A DNA stretch of 64,000 nucleotides from positions 248,001-312,000 of the forward strand of contig NZ_JAHXBF010000015.1 of the NCBI RefSeq assembly GCF_020103695.1, read 5' to 3'. Numbering within the stretch: the stretch's first letter is position 1; the number at the start of each line of letters is the position of its first letter. Positions 11,346-20,280 of the stretch are shown here, one piece after another. Under the pieces are notes generated by a model. The model was given only the letters and a program-made list of their open reading frames with translations. It had not been told where the DNA came from and ran no database searches. A program made the translations under genes and the position numbers. Origin of the DNA: Hyalangium versicolor (GTDB taxonomy: Bacteria; Myxococcota; Myxococcia; Myxococcales; Myxococcaceae).

Positions 11346-14108
11346 CTACGGCTTGCTCCCCTCCTCGGGAGCCGGCTCCATCGACACCTTGAGCCGGAAC
11401 GCGCTGAGATCCTGCGGGTACTCGTGGAACATGACGATGAAGGGCGCCTTGCTCCCAGGAGCCACCACCGCGGCGCCCCCATCCAACTTGCCACGCAGGG
11501 CCGCCGCCGTCTCCGCGTTGTTGACGGAGTGCAGTTCCTCCGGCGAAGGCATCTGCCCCGCCAGCCCCTCCGTGGACTTCACCCGCTGGTCCCCGTCGTA
11601 GAGCGCCGCCAGGACCTTGATGCGCACGGGCTTGGAGCCGCGGTTCTCCACCTCGCCCCGGACGTAGAAGACCGAACCGCCCCCGCGCGTGTCATAGAGC
11701 CCGTTGGTGACGTTGTGCGCGAGGAAGTCGCTGGGCGACAGCAGCTCCATCAGGTGCCCGGGCGACAGGGCCGCCGCGTCCACCTTGCCCTCCTTCATGT
11801 ACACGCCACCCACCGCGGTGAGCGCCAGCAGCAACCCCGCCGCGATGGTGAGGTAGGCCACCTGGCCCGTCACCTGCTGCGCGGCGGTGGGCTTGCGCCG
11901 CTCGGGGATGCCCATGTCCGCCGGACGGCCCGCGGGGCGGGCAATGGCCGGAGACGCCAGGGTCGGCACAGGTCTCGCCTCCGCTGGAGCCGACGCCGGC
12001 TGCGACGGTAGATCGATCAGCTCGCGCGTCCCCGGCTCACCGAACCCCGCGCCGGGCATCTCCTGCGCACCCCCGTGCTGGGGAATGTCGAGCATCTGCC
12101 GGCCCGTGTCGGTCTGGCCGATGGTTTGATGGCTCGTGTCCGTCTGGGTGAGGAAGCCCTCGGACGGGCTCCCCGAGCCGATCATCTGCCGTCCCGTCGT
12201 CGTGGGCGAGAAGGAATGCTCCGCCGCCGCGAACGGATCCGGAATCCCCCCGGCCTGCGCCTGTGCCGCGAACGGATCCGACATGCCCGCGGCATTCGCC
12301 TGCGCCGCGAACGGATCCGACATGCCCGCAGCATCCGCCTGCGCCGCGAACGGATCCGACATGCCCGCGGCATCCGCCTGCGCCGCGAACGGATCCGGCA
12401 TGCCCGGCCCGGACGCGGGAGGCGCGAACGGATCCGGCTCGCCGCCCGCTGGCGAGGGAGGCGCGAACGGATCGGGGCCTCCCCCCATCTGGTCATCGCC
12501 CACCATCCCGAAGTCCATGGGACCGGGAGGCGTGAAGGCGGGAACCGGAGCGGGTGCCGGCGCCGCCTGCAGCTGAGAATCCGGAGACCCGAAGGAGGGG
12601 CCGAACTCATCGGCGGCCGACATCGGAGCCGGAGCGGCGAACGGAGAAGGCGCGGATGCGGCGTGCTCATAGCCACCACCGCTCAAGTCCACGCCCGGTG
12701 CGCCGAACGGATCATCCGGGACGGACAAGGGCGAGGGCGCCGCCATGGGCGCGGGTGCCGCCATGGGCGCGGGCTCGGGCTCGGCCCCGAAGCCGAACTC
12801 GGGCGAGGGCTCGCTCAGATCGGCATTCGAAGGCCCGAACGGATCGTCCGGAATCGCCGCGGGCGCTGGAGCCGGAGCCGGAGCCGCGGGCGGAAACATC
12901 GGAGAGGGCGCCAGCCGAGCCGCGGGAGAGGGAGGCAGACGGCCCGCCGCGGGCGAGGCAGCCTGAGGCCGCCCCATTACTGGCGGAGCTCCCGCGGGAG
13001 GCGCAGCCAGCGGCCGTCCCACCGGAGCAGGCGTCGCCACCGGCATCGGAGTCGGCCGGCTCACCGGAGGAGCCACGGGCGGAGCCGCAGGCGGCGCATC
13101 CGCGAACATGGCCATGGGATCGAACTCGGGCGCGGGAGCGGGCTCCTGCGCGGGCCCACCCAGGTCCCCGCTCATCGGGCCGAACGGATCGTCATCCGGC
13201 GGCTTGAACGAGGGCGTGGGCGCCACGGATCGAGCCGGCGCGGGAGCCGGAGGCGGCGGGGCGCTGACAGGCGGCAGGCCCGGCGGAGGAAAATCCGCCA
13301 GCGGAGCCTGGGACCCGCCCGGGGAGTTGGCGAAGAACTCGGTGAACAGGTCCGCCGCCCCAGGCACGGCCGGAGCGGGAGCCGGAGCCGGAGCCAGTAC
13401 CCCGGGCTTCGTCGTGGGGCGCGCACTGGCCGCGGGAGCCGCGGGCGCGGGGATGGGCGGCTGCGTCTTCGGCCCGGGTGGCTTCTGCAATCCCGTGCCG
13501 GGCTTCACCGGCGGGGGCGTGGGCTGGCTCCTGGCGCCCACCGGGGACACGGAGGGCGCCACGCTCGGGATGCCCGTCCGCGAGGGAGACGCATTCGGCC
13601 GGAACGACACGGCCCCGGGTCCCGCCGGACCCTGTCCCGCCGCGGGCGTGGCGGGAGGAAGGTCGAACGGCATGGGCGGCAGGGAGGGCACGGGGGGCCG
13701 CGCCTCCACGGGCACCTGCACGGGGATGACCCGGGTGGTCTCCTCATACACCTCGGACTGCAGGCCGGTGTCCGGAGAGTTCCACGGGGACGGCGGCAGC
13801 CCTGGGGAAGGCGCCGCGCGGCTGGCCTCCACGCCCTCGGCGAAGAAGCTCGGCTTGGTGATGTGGGTTCCCTTGGGCGGCTCGGGAGCTGTCCCAAAGC
13901 GCTCGAAGGGATCGAATCCGCCGTCCACCGGCCCGGGAGCGGGCACAGGGGGCAGCGTTCCGGGTCCGCTCTGGGCAGACACCGCCGACTCCCGCGTCAC
14001 GCGGAAGGTATGGCCACATTTGGTGCAGCGAACCTTGACCCCCTTGTCCGTCACCTTCTCATCGGGGATCTTGAATCGCGTCTGGCACTGCTCGCACTTG
14101 ACGATCAT
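11346..14108 (-). CDS. Zinc-ribbon (MJ0042-type) protein with DPF repeats and C-terminal DUF3426
   Basis: 920 residues. The start at 14108 gives MIVKCEQCQTRFKIPD, the beginning of the MJ0042 zinc ribbon (CxxC at 5-8 and a second CxxC in VRCTKCGH); the frame extends 16 codons upstream without family similarity. A linker of about 650 residues is very rich in Pro, Ala and Gly and carries about eleven DPF motifs, four of them in a tandem 13-residue repeat. One transmembrane helix follows (VAYLTIAAGLLLALTAVGG), then a C-terminal DUF3426 domain outside the membrane (VFYVRGEVENRGSKPVRIKV). The ribbon is cytoplasmic. In myxobacteria similar ribbons occur in motility and envelope proteins, but the function here is unknown. 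Confidence 0.8.
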   Translation of the reverse strand: MIVKCEQCQTRFKIPDEKVTDKGVKVRCTKCGHTFRVTRESAVSAQSGPGTLPPVPAPGPVDGGFDPFERFGTAPEPPKGTHITKPSFFAEGVEASRAAPSPGLPPSPWNSPDTGLQSEVYEETTRVIPVQVPVEARPPVPSLPPMPFDLPPATPAAGQGPAGPGAVSFRPNASPSRTGIPSVAPSVSPVGARSQPTPPPVKPGTGLQKPPGPKTQPPIPAPAAPAASARPTTKPGVLAPAPAPAPAVPGAADLFTEFFANSPGGSQAPLADFPPPGLPPVSAPPPPAPAPARSVAPTPSFKPPDDDPFGPMSGDLGGPAQEPAPAPEFDPMAMFADAPPAAPPVAPPVSRPTPMPVATPAPVGRPLAAPPAGAPPVMGRPQAASPAAGRLPPSPAARLAPSPMFPPAAPAPAPAPAAIPDDPFGPSNADLSEPSPEFGFGAEPEPAPMAAPAPMAAPSPLSVPDDPFGAPGVDLSGGGYEHAASAPSPFAAPAPMSAADEFGPSFGSPDSQLQAAPAPAPVPAFTPPGPMDFGMVGDDQMGGGPDPFAPPSPAGGEPDPFAPPASGPGMPDPFAAQADAAGMSDPFAAQADAAGMSDPFAAQANAAGMSDPFAAQAQAGGIPDPFAAAEHSFSPTTTGRQMIGSGSPSEGFLTQTDTSHQTIGQTDTGRQMLDIPQHGGAQEMPGAGFGEPGTRELIDLPSQPASAPAEARPVPTLASPAIARPAGRPADMGIPERRKPTAAQQVTGQVAYLTIAAGLLLALTAVGGVYMKEGKVDAAALSPGHLMELLSPSDFLAHNVTNGLYDTRGGGSVFYVRGEVENRGSKPVRIKVLAALYDGDQRVKSTEGLAGQMPSPEELHSVNNAETAAALRGKLDGGAAVVAPGSKAPFIVMFHEYPQDLSAFRLKVSMEPAPEEGSKP
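12231..12386 (-). repeat. Four tandem 39-bp coding repeats
   Basis: The 10-mer GAACGGATCC recurs on the plus strand at 12231, 12270, 12309, 12348 and 12387, exactly 39 bp apart, giving four full units and the start of a fifth. Each unit encodes 13 residues of the type DPFAAQADAAGMS in the zinc-ribbon protein. Middle units are nearly identical in DNA, so the array probably grew by recent slippage or unequal exchange. Confidence 0.9.
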
Positions 14109-14260
14109 TCGGTCAGGTCCGGCAGTATAGGCGCCCGGCCCGTCTATCGCGAGCAAGCAACCGACCCAGCTTGCTCCCCCATCCCCCCTTTGCTACAGGG
14201 TCGGAGTTTCCTGGCTTCACGCGGAAGGCTCCCCGGACGTGGGCGGAGGAAGTACCGATC

Positions 14261-14938
14261 ATGAGCGAAGCAGAGCAGGCAAGCGCTCCAAGCAGCACCA
14301 AGGAGCCGAAGGTCATCAAGCGCTACACCAACCGGAAGCTCTACGACACCGTGGAGAGCCGGTACGTCACTCTCGATGAGATCGCCGCGATGATCAAAGA
14401 GGGCGTCGAGGTCCGGATTGTCGACAATCGGACCAAGGAGGATCTCACCTCCGTGACGCTCGCCCAGATCATCTTCGAGGAGGAGAAGAAGAAGAACCAG
14501 ATGCCGCTGGCGGTGCTGCGGGAGATCATCCGCCACCCGGGCGAGTCCATCACCGGCTTCATCCAGAAGGAGGTGACTCCGCGTGTGGCCTCCATTCGCG
14601 AGGAGGCCGAGTCCCGCCTGGACAAGCTGCTGCGCCGGGACGACAAGCGCGAAGAGGGCAAGGAGGGCGCCCCACCGTCCGAGGAGCAGGCAGGCCCGCC
14701 GCCCGCCGAGCCGACGGAGCCCTCCGCGAGCCCGAGCCTCAACCCCGCCGAGCTCATCAAGGCCAGCCAGCGCGCCTTCGAGGAATTTCAACGGAAGATC
14801 GACGAGCGCGTGAAGCAAGTGGTGGAGGGTCTCACGGGCAACCTACCGGCGCTCGGCCGCGACATGGCCACGCTGACGCAGCGGCTCGAGGAGCTCGAGA
14901 AGAAGCTCGACGCCATCGAGCAGCAGAAGAAGTCCTAG
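14261..14938 (+). CDS. phaR: PhaR-type polyhydroxyalkanoate accumulation regulator
   Basis: 225 residues from the ATG at 14261, with GGAGGA about 9 bases upstream. Residues 18-75 match the PHB/PHA accumulation regulator DNA-binding domain: VIKRYTNRKLYDTVESRYVT, LDEIAAMIKEG, VRIVDNRTKEDLTSVTLAQI. A C-terminal PHB-accumulation-type helix follows (PLAVLREIIRHPGESITGFI), then an acidic/Pro linker and a terminal coiled coil (about 165-225) that could bind granule surfaces or other coiled coils. Family members repress phasin genes and let go of DNA when granules form. Next to it are an orphan ParA and a phasin-like protein, on the opposite strand. Confidence 0.85.
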   Translation: MSEAEQASAPSSTKEPKVIKRYTNRKLYDTVESRYVTLDEIAAMIKEGVEVRIVDNRTKEDLTSVTLAQIIFEEEKKKNQMPLAVLREIIRHPGESITGFIQKEVTPRVASIREEAESRLDKLLRRDDKREEGKEGAPPSEEQAGPPPAEPTEPSASPSLNPAELIKASQRAFEEFQRKIDERVKQVVEGLTGNLPALGRDMATLTQRLEELEKKLDAIEQQKKS

Positions 14939-14959
14939 CCGCCGGCGAAGGCTGACGGC

Positions 14960-15760
14960 TCACGCCACCCGAGGCGCCCTCCCCTTCCTGGGGCTGGGCG
15001 CGTCGTGGATTTCCTGCGCGATGGCCGCGAGCATCTCCGCGCCGCGGCTGCGCGGGGCGTACTCCCAGATGGTCTTCCCGTGGCTCTGGGCCTCGTCGAT
15101 CTTCACGTTGAAGCCCAGCGGCATGGCGGCCAGCGAGTCCGGGAAGTAAGCCTTGAGGCGCTCGAGGATGGCGTCCGCCAGGGCCGTCTTCCGGTAGAGC
15201 GTGGGCACCACCTTGGTGACGCGCAGGTCCGGCCGGCCCTCGGCCTCGCCGACCTTCTTCACCGTCTCCACCATCTCCGCGCACCCATCCAGCGCCAGGT
15301 ACGTGAGCGCCACGGGCACCACCACCTCCGTGGCGGCCACGAGGATGTTGCGCGTGGTGAGCCCCATGGAGGGCGGCGCGTCGAACACCAGGGCCTGGTA
15401 GCCAGCGGCCTCGGCGGCGGCGAGGCGGTCCGCCAGCCGGTGCGCGCGGCGCGGGTCCTGCGCCACGGCCACCGGGAAGTCGCTCATCTCCTTATAGGAG
15501 GGCAACACGCTCAGCCCCTCCACGGCGCAGGGCTGCACCACCTCTTCCAGGCGCACCCCGTCCTCGGTGAGCAGGTGGAAGACGTTGCGCGGCAGGGTGC
15601 GGACATCCACGCCCAGGGACTTGCCCGCGTGGCCCTGGGTGTCCAGGTCCACCAGGAGGACGCGGAGCTTCTGCTCCCGGGCGAGCCACGCGGCGGTGTT
15701 CACCGCGAGCGTCGTCTTGCCGGTGCCACCCTTCTCGTTGATGAAGGCGATGCGCCGCAT
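14960..15760 (-). CDS. Orphan ParA-family ATPase
   Basis: 266 residues. A deviant Walker A opens the protein: INEKGGTGKTTLAVNTAAWL, with the signature first lysine; Walker A' is LLVDLDTQGHA and Walker B is ALVFDAPPSMG. It has no N-terminal helix-turn-helix and no parB beside it, which fits the cargo-positioning ParA class (McdA- or ParC-like) rather than plasmid partition. Such ATPases bind nucleoid DNA in the ATP form and distribute cargo. The gene upstream on the same strand, 24 bp away, encodes a small phasin-like coiled-coil protein, and phaR converges 21 bp away, so polyhydroxyalkanoate granules are a possible cargo. That link is inference. Confidence 0.85.
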   Translation of the reverse strand: MRRIAFINEKGGTGKTTLAVNTAAWLAREQKLRVLLVDLDTQGHAGKSLGVDVRTLPRNVFHLLTEDGVRLEEVVQPCAVEGLSVLPSYKEMSDFPVAVAQDPRRAHRLADRLAAAEAAGYQALVFDAPPSMGLTTRNILVAATEVVVPVALTYLALDGCAEMVETVKKVGEAEGRPDLRVTKVVPTLYRKTALADAILERLKAYFPDSLAAMPLGFNVKIDEAQSHGKTIWEYAPRSRGAEMLAAIAQEIHDAPSPRKGRAPRVA

Positions 15761-15784
15761 GGCAGCTCCTGGGGCCTGGGAGGG

Positions 15785-16084
15785 CTACTGCTTCTTGCTG
15801 CTGGCCAGCGCGTCCACCTTGCTCTCCACGGAGGCGAGCAGCTTCTCCAGGTCATCCACCTTGGCGCGCAGCGTCTCCAGGTCCGCGGTGGAGGGCAGGT
15901 TCATGGCCGACAGCGCCGTGCGCAGCGCCGTGTCCAGCGTGCCCTTGGCCGCCAGCGAGCGGGACACCAGCCCCTGCACCATGGCGACGAACTTCTCGTT
16001 GGACAGCAGCTGCTGGGCGATCTTGCCAATGCGCTCCTCGCCCGTCTCCACCAGCTTCTTCATCACCGGATTGTCTCTGAGCAT
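15785..16084 (-). CDS. Small phasin-like coiled-coil protein
   Basis: 99 residues from the ATG at 16084; the frame stays open 26 codons upstream, but that part is Pro/Arg-rich. The protein is almost wholly helical: a first amphipathic stretch (ERIGKIAQQLLSNEKFVAMV), then a heptad-like coiled coil (LETLRAKVDDLEKLLASVES) ending in Lys/Gln. This resembles phasin-like or PhaI/PhaF-type granule proteins and also the small adaptors that link cargo to ParA. It precedes parA on the same strand by 24 bp and diverges from the ArsA pair. Confidence 0.6.
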   Translation of the reverse strand: MLRDNPVMKKLVETGEERIGKIAQQLLSNEKFVAMVQGLVSRSLAAKGTLDTALRTALSAMNLPSTADLETLRAKVDDLEKLLASVESKVDALASSKKQ

Positions 16085-16223
16085 GGTCTTGGGTCCTTGA
16101 AGGGGGGCTGTCCGGGCCCCCGGCGCGTCGGGAAGAGGACGGCGCACTGTGGGGGCTGCCAACGCGACGTGTCAACTCCCGTTGACAGAGGGCGGAGCCG
16201 TCCTTACGGTTCGCCGCTTCCGT

Positions 16224-17138
16224 ATGCCCGGCCTGCTCGACAAGCGCCTCTGGATCGTCTCTGGCAAAGGTGGCGTGGGCAAGAGCACCGTCTCCGCCGC
16301 GCTGGCCCTGCGCTCGGCCCGTGCCGGCCGCCGCACCCTGGTATGTGAGGTGAACACCCAGGAGCGCATCACCCGCTTCCTCGAGCACCCTCCGGTGGGG
16401 CCCGAGGTGAAGCTCATCGAGGAGAACCTCTGGGCGGTGGACGTGCGCCCCCAGGAGGCCATGCGCGAGTACGCGCTCATGGTGCTGCGCTTCGAGACGC
16501 TCTACAAAACCGTCTTCGAGAACCGCCTGGTGCGCTACTTCCTGCGCTTCATCCCCTCGCTAGCGGAGCTGGTGATGCTGGGGAAGATCCTCTACCACCT
16601 GCAGGAGACGCTGCCGGACGGCCGGTTCCGCTACGACACGATCGTCCTGGACGCGCCGGCCACCGGGCACGCCATCACCTTCCTCAACGTGCCGCAGGTG
16701 CTGCTGCGCACGGTGCCACCCGGCCCCATGGCGCGGGATGCGCTGAAGATGAGGGACTTGCTGGTGGATCCGCAGGTGACGGCGGCGGTGCTGGTGGCCA
16801 TGCCCGAGGAGCTGCCGGTGAACGAGGCGCTGGAGCTGCACGCGGCGCTGCGGGACATGGTGCGCATCCGCACGCACGCCGCCGTGCTCAACGGCGCCTT
16901 CACCGAGCGCTTCTCCGAGGGGGACCTGGAGGCGCTCGCCGGACACCCCGAGCTGCTCCGGGTGGCCAGGTCGCACCATGACCGCGTGTCGCTGGCGGTG
17001 CTCGCGGAGACGAAGCTGGAGCGCAACCTGGGCGCGCCCGTGTACACGGTGCCGCGCATCTTCACGCCCACCTTCGGGCGCAAGGCCATCGAGCAGGTGA
17101 TGGAATACCTCGAGCCGTTGGTGACGGGAGCGAAATGA
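16224..17138 (+). CDS. ArsA/GET3-type ATPase, first of a pair
   Basis: 304 residues from the ATG at 16224; the frame extends 25 codons upstream through the divergent promoter. P-loop SGKGGVGKST (13-22) with the signature lysine, a switch-type segment (IVLDAPATGHAITFLNVP), and the family's membrane-helix-like middle (VPQVLLRTVPPGPMARD). No CxxC pair or arsenite-binding cysteines are visible, so it is probably not an arsenite pump subunit but a GET3/ArsA-like ATPase of unknown client. Its stop overlaps the start of the second ATPase (ATGA), so they are translationally coupled and may work as a heterodimer. Confidence 0.85.
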   Translation: MPGLLDKRLWIVSGKGGVGKSTVSAALALRSARAGRRTLVCEVNTQERITRFLEHPPVGPEVKLIEENLWAVDVRPQEAMREYALMVLRFETLYKTVFENRLVRYFLRFIPSLAELVMLGKILYHLQETLPDGRFRYDTIVLDAPATGHAITFLNVPQVLLRTVPPGPMARDALKMRDLLVDPQVTAAVLVAMPEELPVNEALELHAALRDMVRIRTHAAVLNGAFTERFSEGDLEALAGHPELLRVARSHHDRVSLAVLAETKLERNLGAPVYTVPRIFTPTFGRKAIEQVMEYLEPLVTGAK

Positions 17139-18253
17139 GCACCACCTCCCTCGGAACCGCGCTGGCGAAGAAGCGCGTGCTGGTGTGCGTGGGCTCGGGC
17201 GGCGTGGGGAAGACCACGGTGGCCGCCACGCTGGCGCTGCGTGCGGCGGTGGAGGGCCGCTCCAGCCTGGTGTGCACGATTGATCCGGCGAAGCGGCTGG
17301 CCAACTCGCTGGGGCTGTCGGCGCTGGGCAACGCGGAGACGCAGGTGTCCTCGCAGGTGCTGGAGGGGCTGGGCGTGAAGCCCAAGGCCTCCATGCACGC
17401 GATGATGCTGGACATGAAGCAGACGTGGGACGAGCTCATCTCCCGGTTCGCCGCGCCCGACCAGCGCGAGCGCATCCTCTCCAACCGCTTCTACCAGTCG
17501 CTCTCCACGGTGCTGGCCGGCAGCCAGGAGTACATCGCCCTGGAGAAGCTCTGGGACTTGCGCCGCCGCAGCGCCTACGAGCTCATCGTCCTGGACACGC
17601 CGCCCACCGCGCACGCGTTGGACTTCCTGGACGCGCCCAACCGCATCCTGGACTTCCTGGACAACGAGGCGGCGAAGTGGCTGCTCACCCCGGCGCTCAA
17701 GGCGGGGAAGATCGGCCTGTCCCTGTTCAACCTCGGCAGCAGCTACGCGACGAAGGCCCTGTCCAAGTTCACTGGAGTGGAGACGCTCCAGGAGCTCTCC
17801 GCCTTCATGCTGGCCATCTCCTCCATGAACGAGGGATTCCGCGAGCGGGCCAAGGGCGTGCGTGAGTTGCTGAGGGATCCGCAGACGGGCTTCGTGCTCG
17901 TGACGGGCCCCCACCCGGAGCGGCTGGACGAGGTGACGCACTTCCGCACCCTGCTGAAGCAGAACCAGATGGAGGTGCTGGCGCTGGTGGTGAACCGCGT
18001 GCACCCCACCCCGCCTCCGTCGCTCTGGGAGGATGCGGCCCGGTTGACGAGCAGCCGCAGCGCCAAGGTGCTCGAGACGCTGGAGGAGCTCAAAGCCCTG
18101 GCCGCGCAGGATGCCGCCGCGATTGCCCAGCTCTCGGCCGCCTGCCCGGACGTGCCGTTGATCCAGGTGCCGCGCTTCGACCTGGACGTGCACGATCTCT
18201 CCGCGCTGTGGCGCACCGGCCGCTTCCTGCTGGGAGACGAGCAGATCGGCTGA
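17135..18253 (+). CDS. ArsA/GET3-type ATPase, second of a pair
   Basis: 372 residues. P-loop GSGGVGKTTV (20-29) without the classical K at the second position of KGG (here SGG), switch II-like IVLDTPPTAHALDFLDAP, and the DPAKRL motif of the family (TIDPAKRLANSLGL). No arsenite-binding cysteines are apparent. Its start overlaps the stop of the preceding ATPase by 4 bp. Tandem ArsA-like genes of this kind are widespread in actinobacteria and myxobacteria; the role is not established. Confidence 0.85.
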   Translation: MSTTSLGTALAKKRVLVCVGSGGVGKTTVAATLALRAAVEGRSSLVCTIDPAKRLANSLGLSALGNAETQVSSQVLEGLGVKPKASMHAMMLDMKQTWDELISRFAAPDQRERILSNRFYQSLSTVLAGSQEYIALEKLWDLRRRSAYELIVLDTPPTAHALDFLDAPNRILDFLDNEAAKWLLTPALKAGKIGLSLFNLGSSYATKALSKFTGVETLQELSAFMLAISSMNEGFRERAKGVRELLRDPQTGFVLVTGPHPERLDEVTHFRTLLKQNQMEVLALVVNRVHPTPPPSLWEDAARLTSSRSAKVLETLEELKALAAQDAAAIAQLSAACPDVPLIQVPRFDLDVHDLSALWRTGRFLLGDEQIG

Positions 18254-18443
18254 AGGCCGCCCGGCCGCCTGGCGCCTTCTGTGGATTGTTCCACGCTCGG
18301 GAGGGCAGCCGGGGAAGCCAGAACGGCCCGCGCGCATTAAGCTGGGAGCCCGAAGGCAACGGAACCCCAGGCCGGGCGGCGCTGTCCTGACAGGGCGTCG
18401 GCTCGGAAGGGCCTGGACGGTGAGCATGAGCGAGAGGACGCAC

Positions 18444-19583
18444 ATGTCGGGCACATGGCACAGGTGGGTATTGGTGGGTGTGATTGGCCTGATGGGCTGT
18501 CGCACGACGGGGACGGCCGTGCGCGAGGACGCGAAGCGGCCGCGGCAGGAGATTCAGTTCGATCCGGTGGAGGTGACGGCGGATCTGGAGCTGGAGAAGC
18601 TGAACGACGAGGAGCTGTTCGCGGGAGGTACCTCGGCGTTCGCGGCGAACGACTTCAAGCAGGCGGCGCGGTACTTCGGGCGGCTGGTGGACTTCCACCC
18701 GGACAGCCCGCACCGGCGCGAGGCGCTGTACAACGCGGGGCTCTCGCACCAGCGGCTCAAGGAGTGGGAGGAGGCGTACCACCGCTTCTCGGAGCTGGCG
18801 GACGCGGAGAAGGGCACCGGGGACGCGCTGGACGCGGCCTTCCGGGTGGCGGAGACGCAGTACCACCTGGAGCGGTACGAGGACGCGGTGAAGGTGCTGT
18901 CGGCGATCGCGAACCGGCAGGACGTTCCGGTGGGCCGCCGCATGGAGGCGCGGGTGCAGCAGGGCGTCTGCGAGCTGGAGGGGGGGCGCTCCGAACAGGC
19001 CGAGGCCACGCTGCGCAAGGCGTTGAATGAGTACGAGGCGCTGGCGGACAAGGACGAGGTGGAGGACTACTTCCCGGCGCAGGCGCACTTCTTCGTCGGG
19101 GAGATCTACCGGCTGCACTACGAGAACGTGAAGCTGGACCCGAACAAGGGCACGGACAAGCTGGCCGAGGACCTGAACTACAAGGCCGAGCTGCTCTTGT
19201 CGGCGCAGGGGCACTACCTGCGGTCGATCCGGATCGGGAATGGGTACTGGGCGACGGCGGCGGGGGCGCAGATCGGCGCGATGTACGAGAATTTGTACGA
19301 TCACATGGTGCACACGCAGGCGCCGCCGGAGCTGAACGCGGAGGAGGCGCAGGTGTACCGGCAGGAGCTGCGCAAGAAGATCCGCGTGCTGCTGACCAAG
19401 TCGATCAACATCTACGAGCGGACGCTGGAGGCGGCCGAGCGCATCGGCTCGCAGAGCGCGTTCGTGGACCGGACGCGCGAGAGCCTGCGCAAGGTGCGGG
19501 AGTTGCTGCTGGCGGACGCGGACACGGAGGGGGATGCGGCTCCTCCGCCGGAGCCGGAGCCGGAGACCGAGCCTCACTCGTAA
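18444..19583 (+). CDS. TPR-repeat outer-membrane lipoprotein
   Basis: 379 residues from the ATG at 18444, which has AGAGGA at good spacing; in-frame starts at 18420 and 18426 are possible but would lengthen the n-region. The signal sequence ends in a lipobox (VIGLMGC). The mature protein is a TPR solenoid: AGGTSAFAANDFKQAARYFG, LYNAGLSHQRLKEWEEAYHR and AFRVAETQYHLERYEDAVKV are successive units. The C-terminus is a Pro/Glu tail (PPPEPEPETEP). TPR lipoproteins of this style belong to gliding-motility and envelope-assembly machines in myxobacteria, but nothing here identifies the partner. Confidence 0.8.
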   Translation: MSGTWHRWVLVGVIGLMGCRTTGTAVREDAKRPRQEIQFDPVEVTADLELEKLNDEELFAGGTSAFAANDFKQAARYFGRLVDFHPDSPHRREALYNAGLSHQRLKEWEEAYHRFSELADAEKGTGDALDAAFRVAETQYHLERYEDAVKVLSAIANRQDVPVGRRMEARVQQGVCELEGGRSEQAEATLRKALNEYEALADKDEVEDYFPAQAHFFVGEIYRLHYENVKLDPNKGTDKLAEDLNYKAELLLSAQGHYLRSIRIGNGYWATAAGAQIGAMYENLYDHMVHTQAPPELNAEEAQVYRQELRKKIRVLLTKSINIYERTLEAAERIGSQSAFVDRTRESLRKVRELLLADADTEGDAAPPPEPEPETEPHS

Positions 19584-19587
19584 GCTC

Positions 19588-20097
19588 ATGGGCCGGCGGA
19601 AGGATCAAAACGCTTCGTCGCGTGGGAGCTTGAGTCTCTCCGTCCCTGATGCGCTTCCTGGCTTCATCATTGTGTTGCAGAAGGCCACGGCCCTCTTCGA
19701 GGAAGAGGCCAGGGCGCGGCTGACGACGGGACACGCCTCGCTCTTCGAGAGCATCCAACACGCGAAGGACTTCTACGCGCGGGCAGCCCGAGCCAAGGTC
19801 CGCACCGTCCGCAAGATGGAGCCCGGAGCGGTCGCCGAGATTGAAGTGACGTCCTGGTTCCAGGGCAAGGTGGTCGACAGCAAGATGGTCTATTTCTTCG
19901 AGGGACCGCTGACGGGCCATGACGACTTCCAGCGGATCATCCGGCACCGCTTCACCGAGACCTTCCAGCTCAGGCCGGTGATTCTCCTACCCTACGGCAA
20001 GGTGGGTGACCGCTGGAGCGTGTCCGCGCACAGCCGTGACGAGAATCACGACTCCCACGACTACGAGATCAAACAGATCTACTCCGTCGGTAGCTGA
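19588..20097 (+). CDS. Hypothetical cytoplasmic protein
   Basis: 169 residues from the ATG at 19588, just 4 bp after the previous stop; the frame also runs upstream inside the TPR gene, so the start is uncertain. No signal peptide, no transmembrane helix, and no recognised family. A helix-rich N-terminal half (ALFEEEARARLTTGHASLFE) leads to a beta-rich half (AVAEIEVTSWFQGKVVDSKM). Tight spacing suggests co-transcription with the TPR lipoprotein. It is the last chromosome-like gene before the probable defence island. Confidence 0.5.
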   Translation: MGRRKDQNASSRGSLSLSVPDALPGFIIVLQKATALFEEEARARLTTGHASLFESIQHAKDFYARAARAKVRTVRKMEPGAVAEIEVTSWFQGKVVDSKMVYFFEGPLTGHDDFQRIIRHRFTETFQLRPVILLPYGKVGDRWSVSAHSRDENHDSHDYEIKQIYSVGS

Positions 20098-20280
20098 TCC
20101 GCGCGTCAGGTATGCCCAGCCGCAACTGCGCCCTCCGCGAGGAGGTCCAGGTCGCCATGCTTTCCTCTAGGAGAGGGACTGGGCGTGGTGTTTCCTCCTG
20201 ATGTCACCGCCCTTCCGAAAGCCCCCCGTGATTATGATGTCCACAGGGCACTCGGGTGCTGTTGCCCGACACGGGAAGCC

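Noticed and set aside
12226..12400. CRISPR array
   Set aside because: Units are contiguous 39-bp coding repeats in frame with the zinc-ribbon protein, with no spacers; no cas genes are present in the window.
12075..14264. A 729-codon frame on the plus strand antisense to the zinc-ribbon gene
   Set aside because: It is Arg/Gly-rich and repetitive because it mirrors the Pro/Ala linker; it has no domain, and the minus-strand frame has clear zinc-ribbon and DUF3426 domains.
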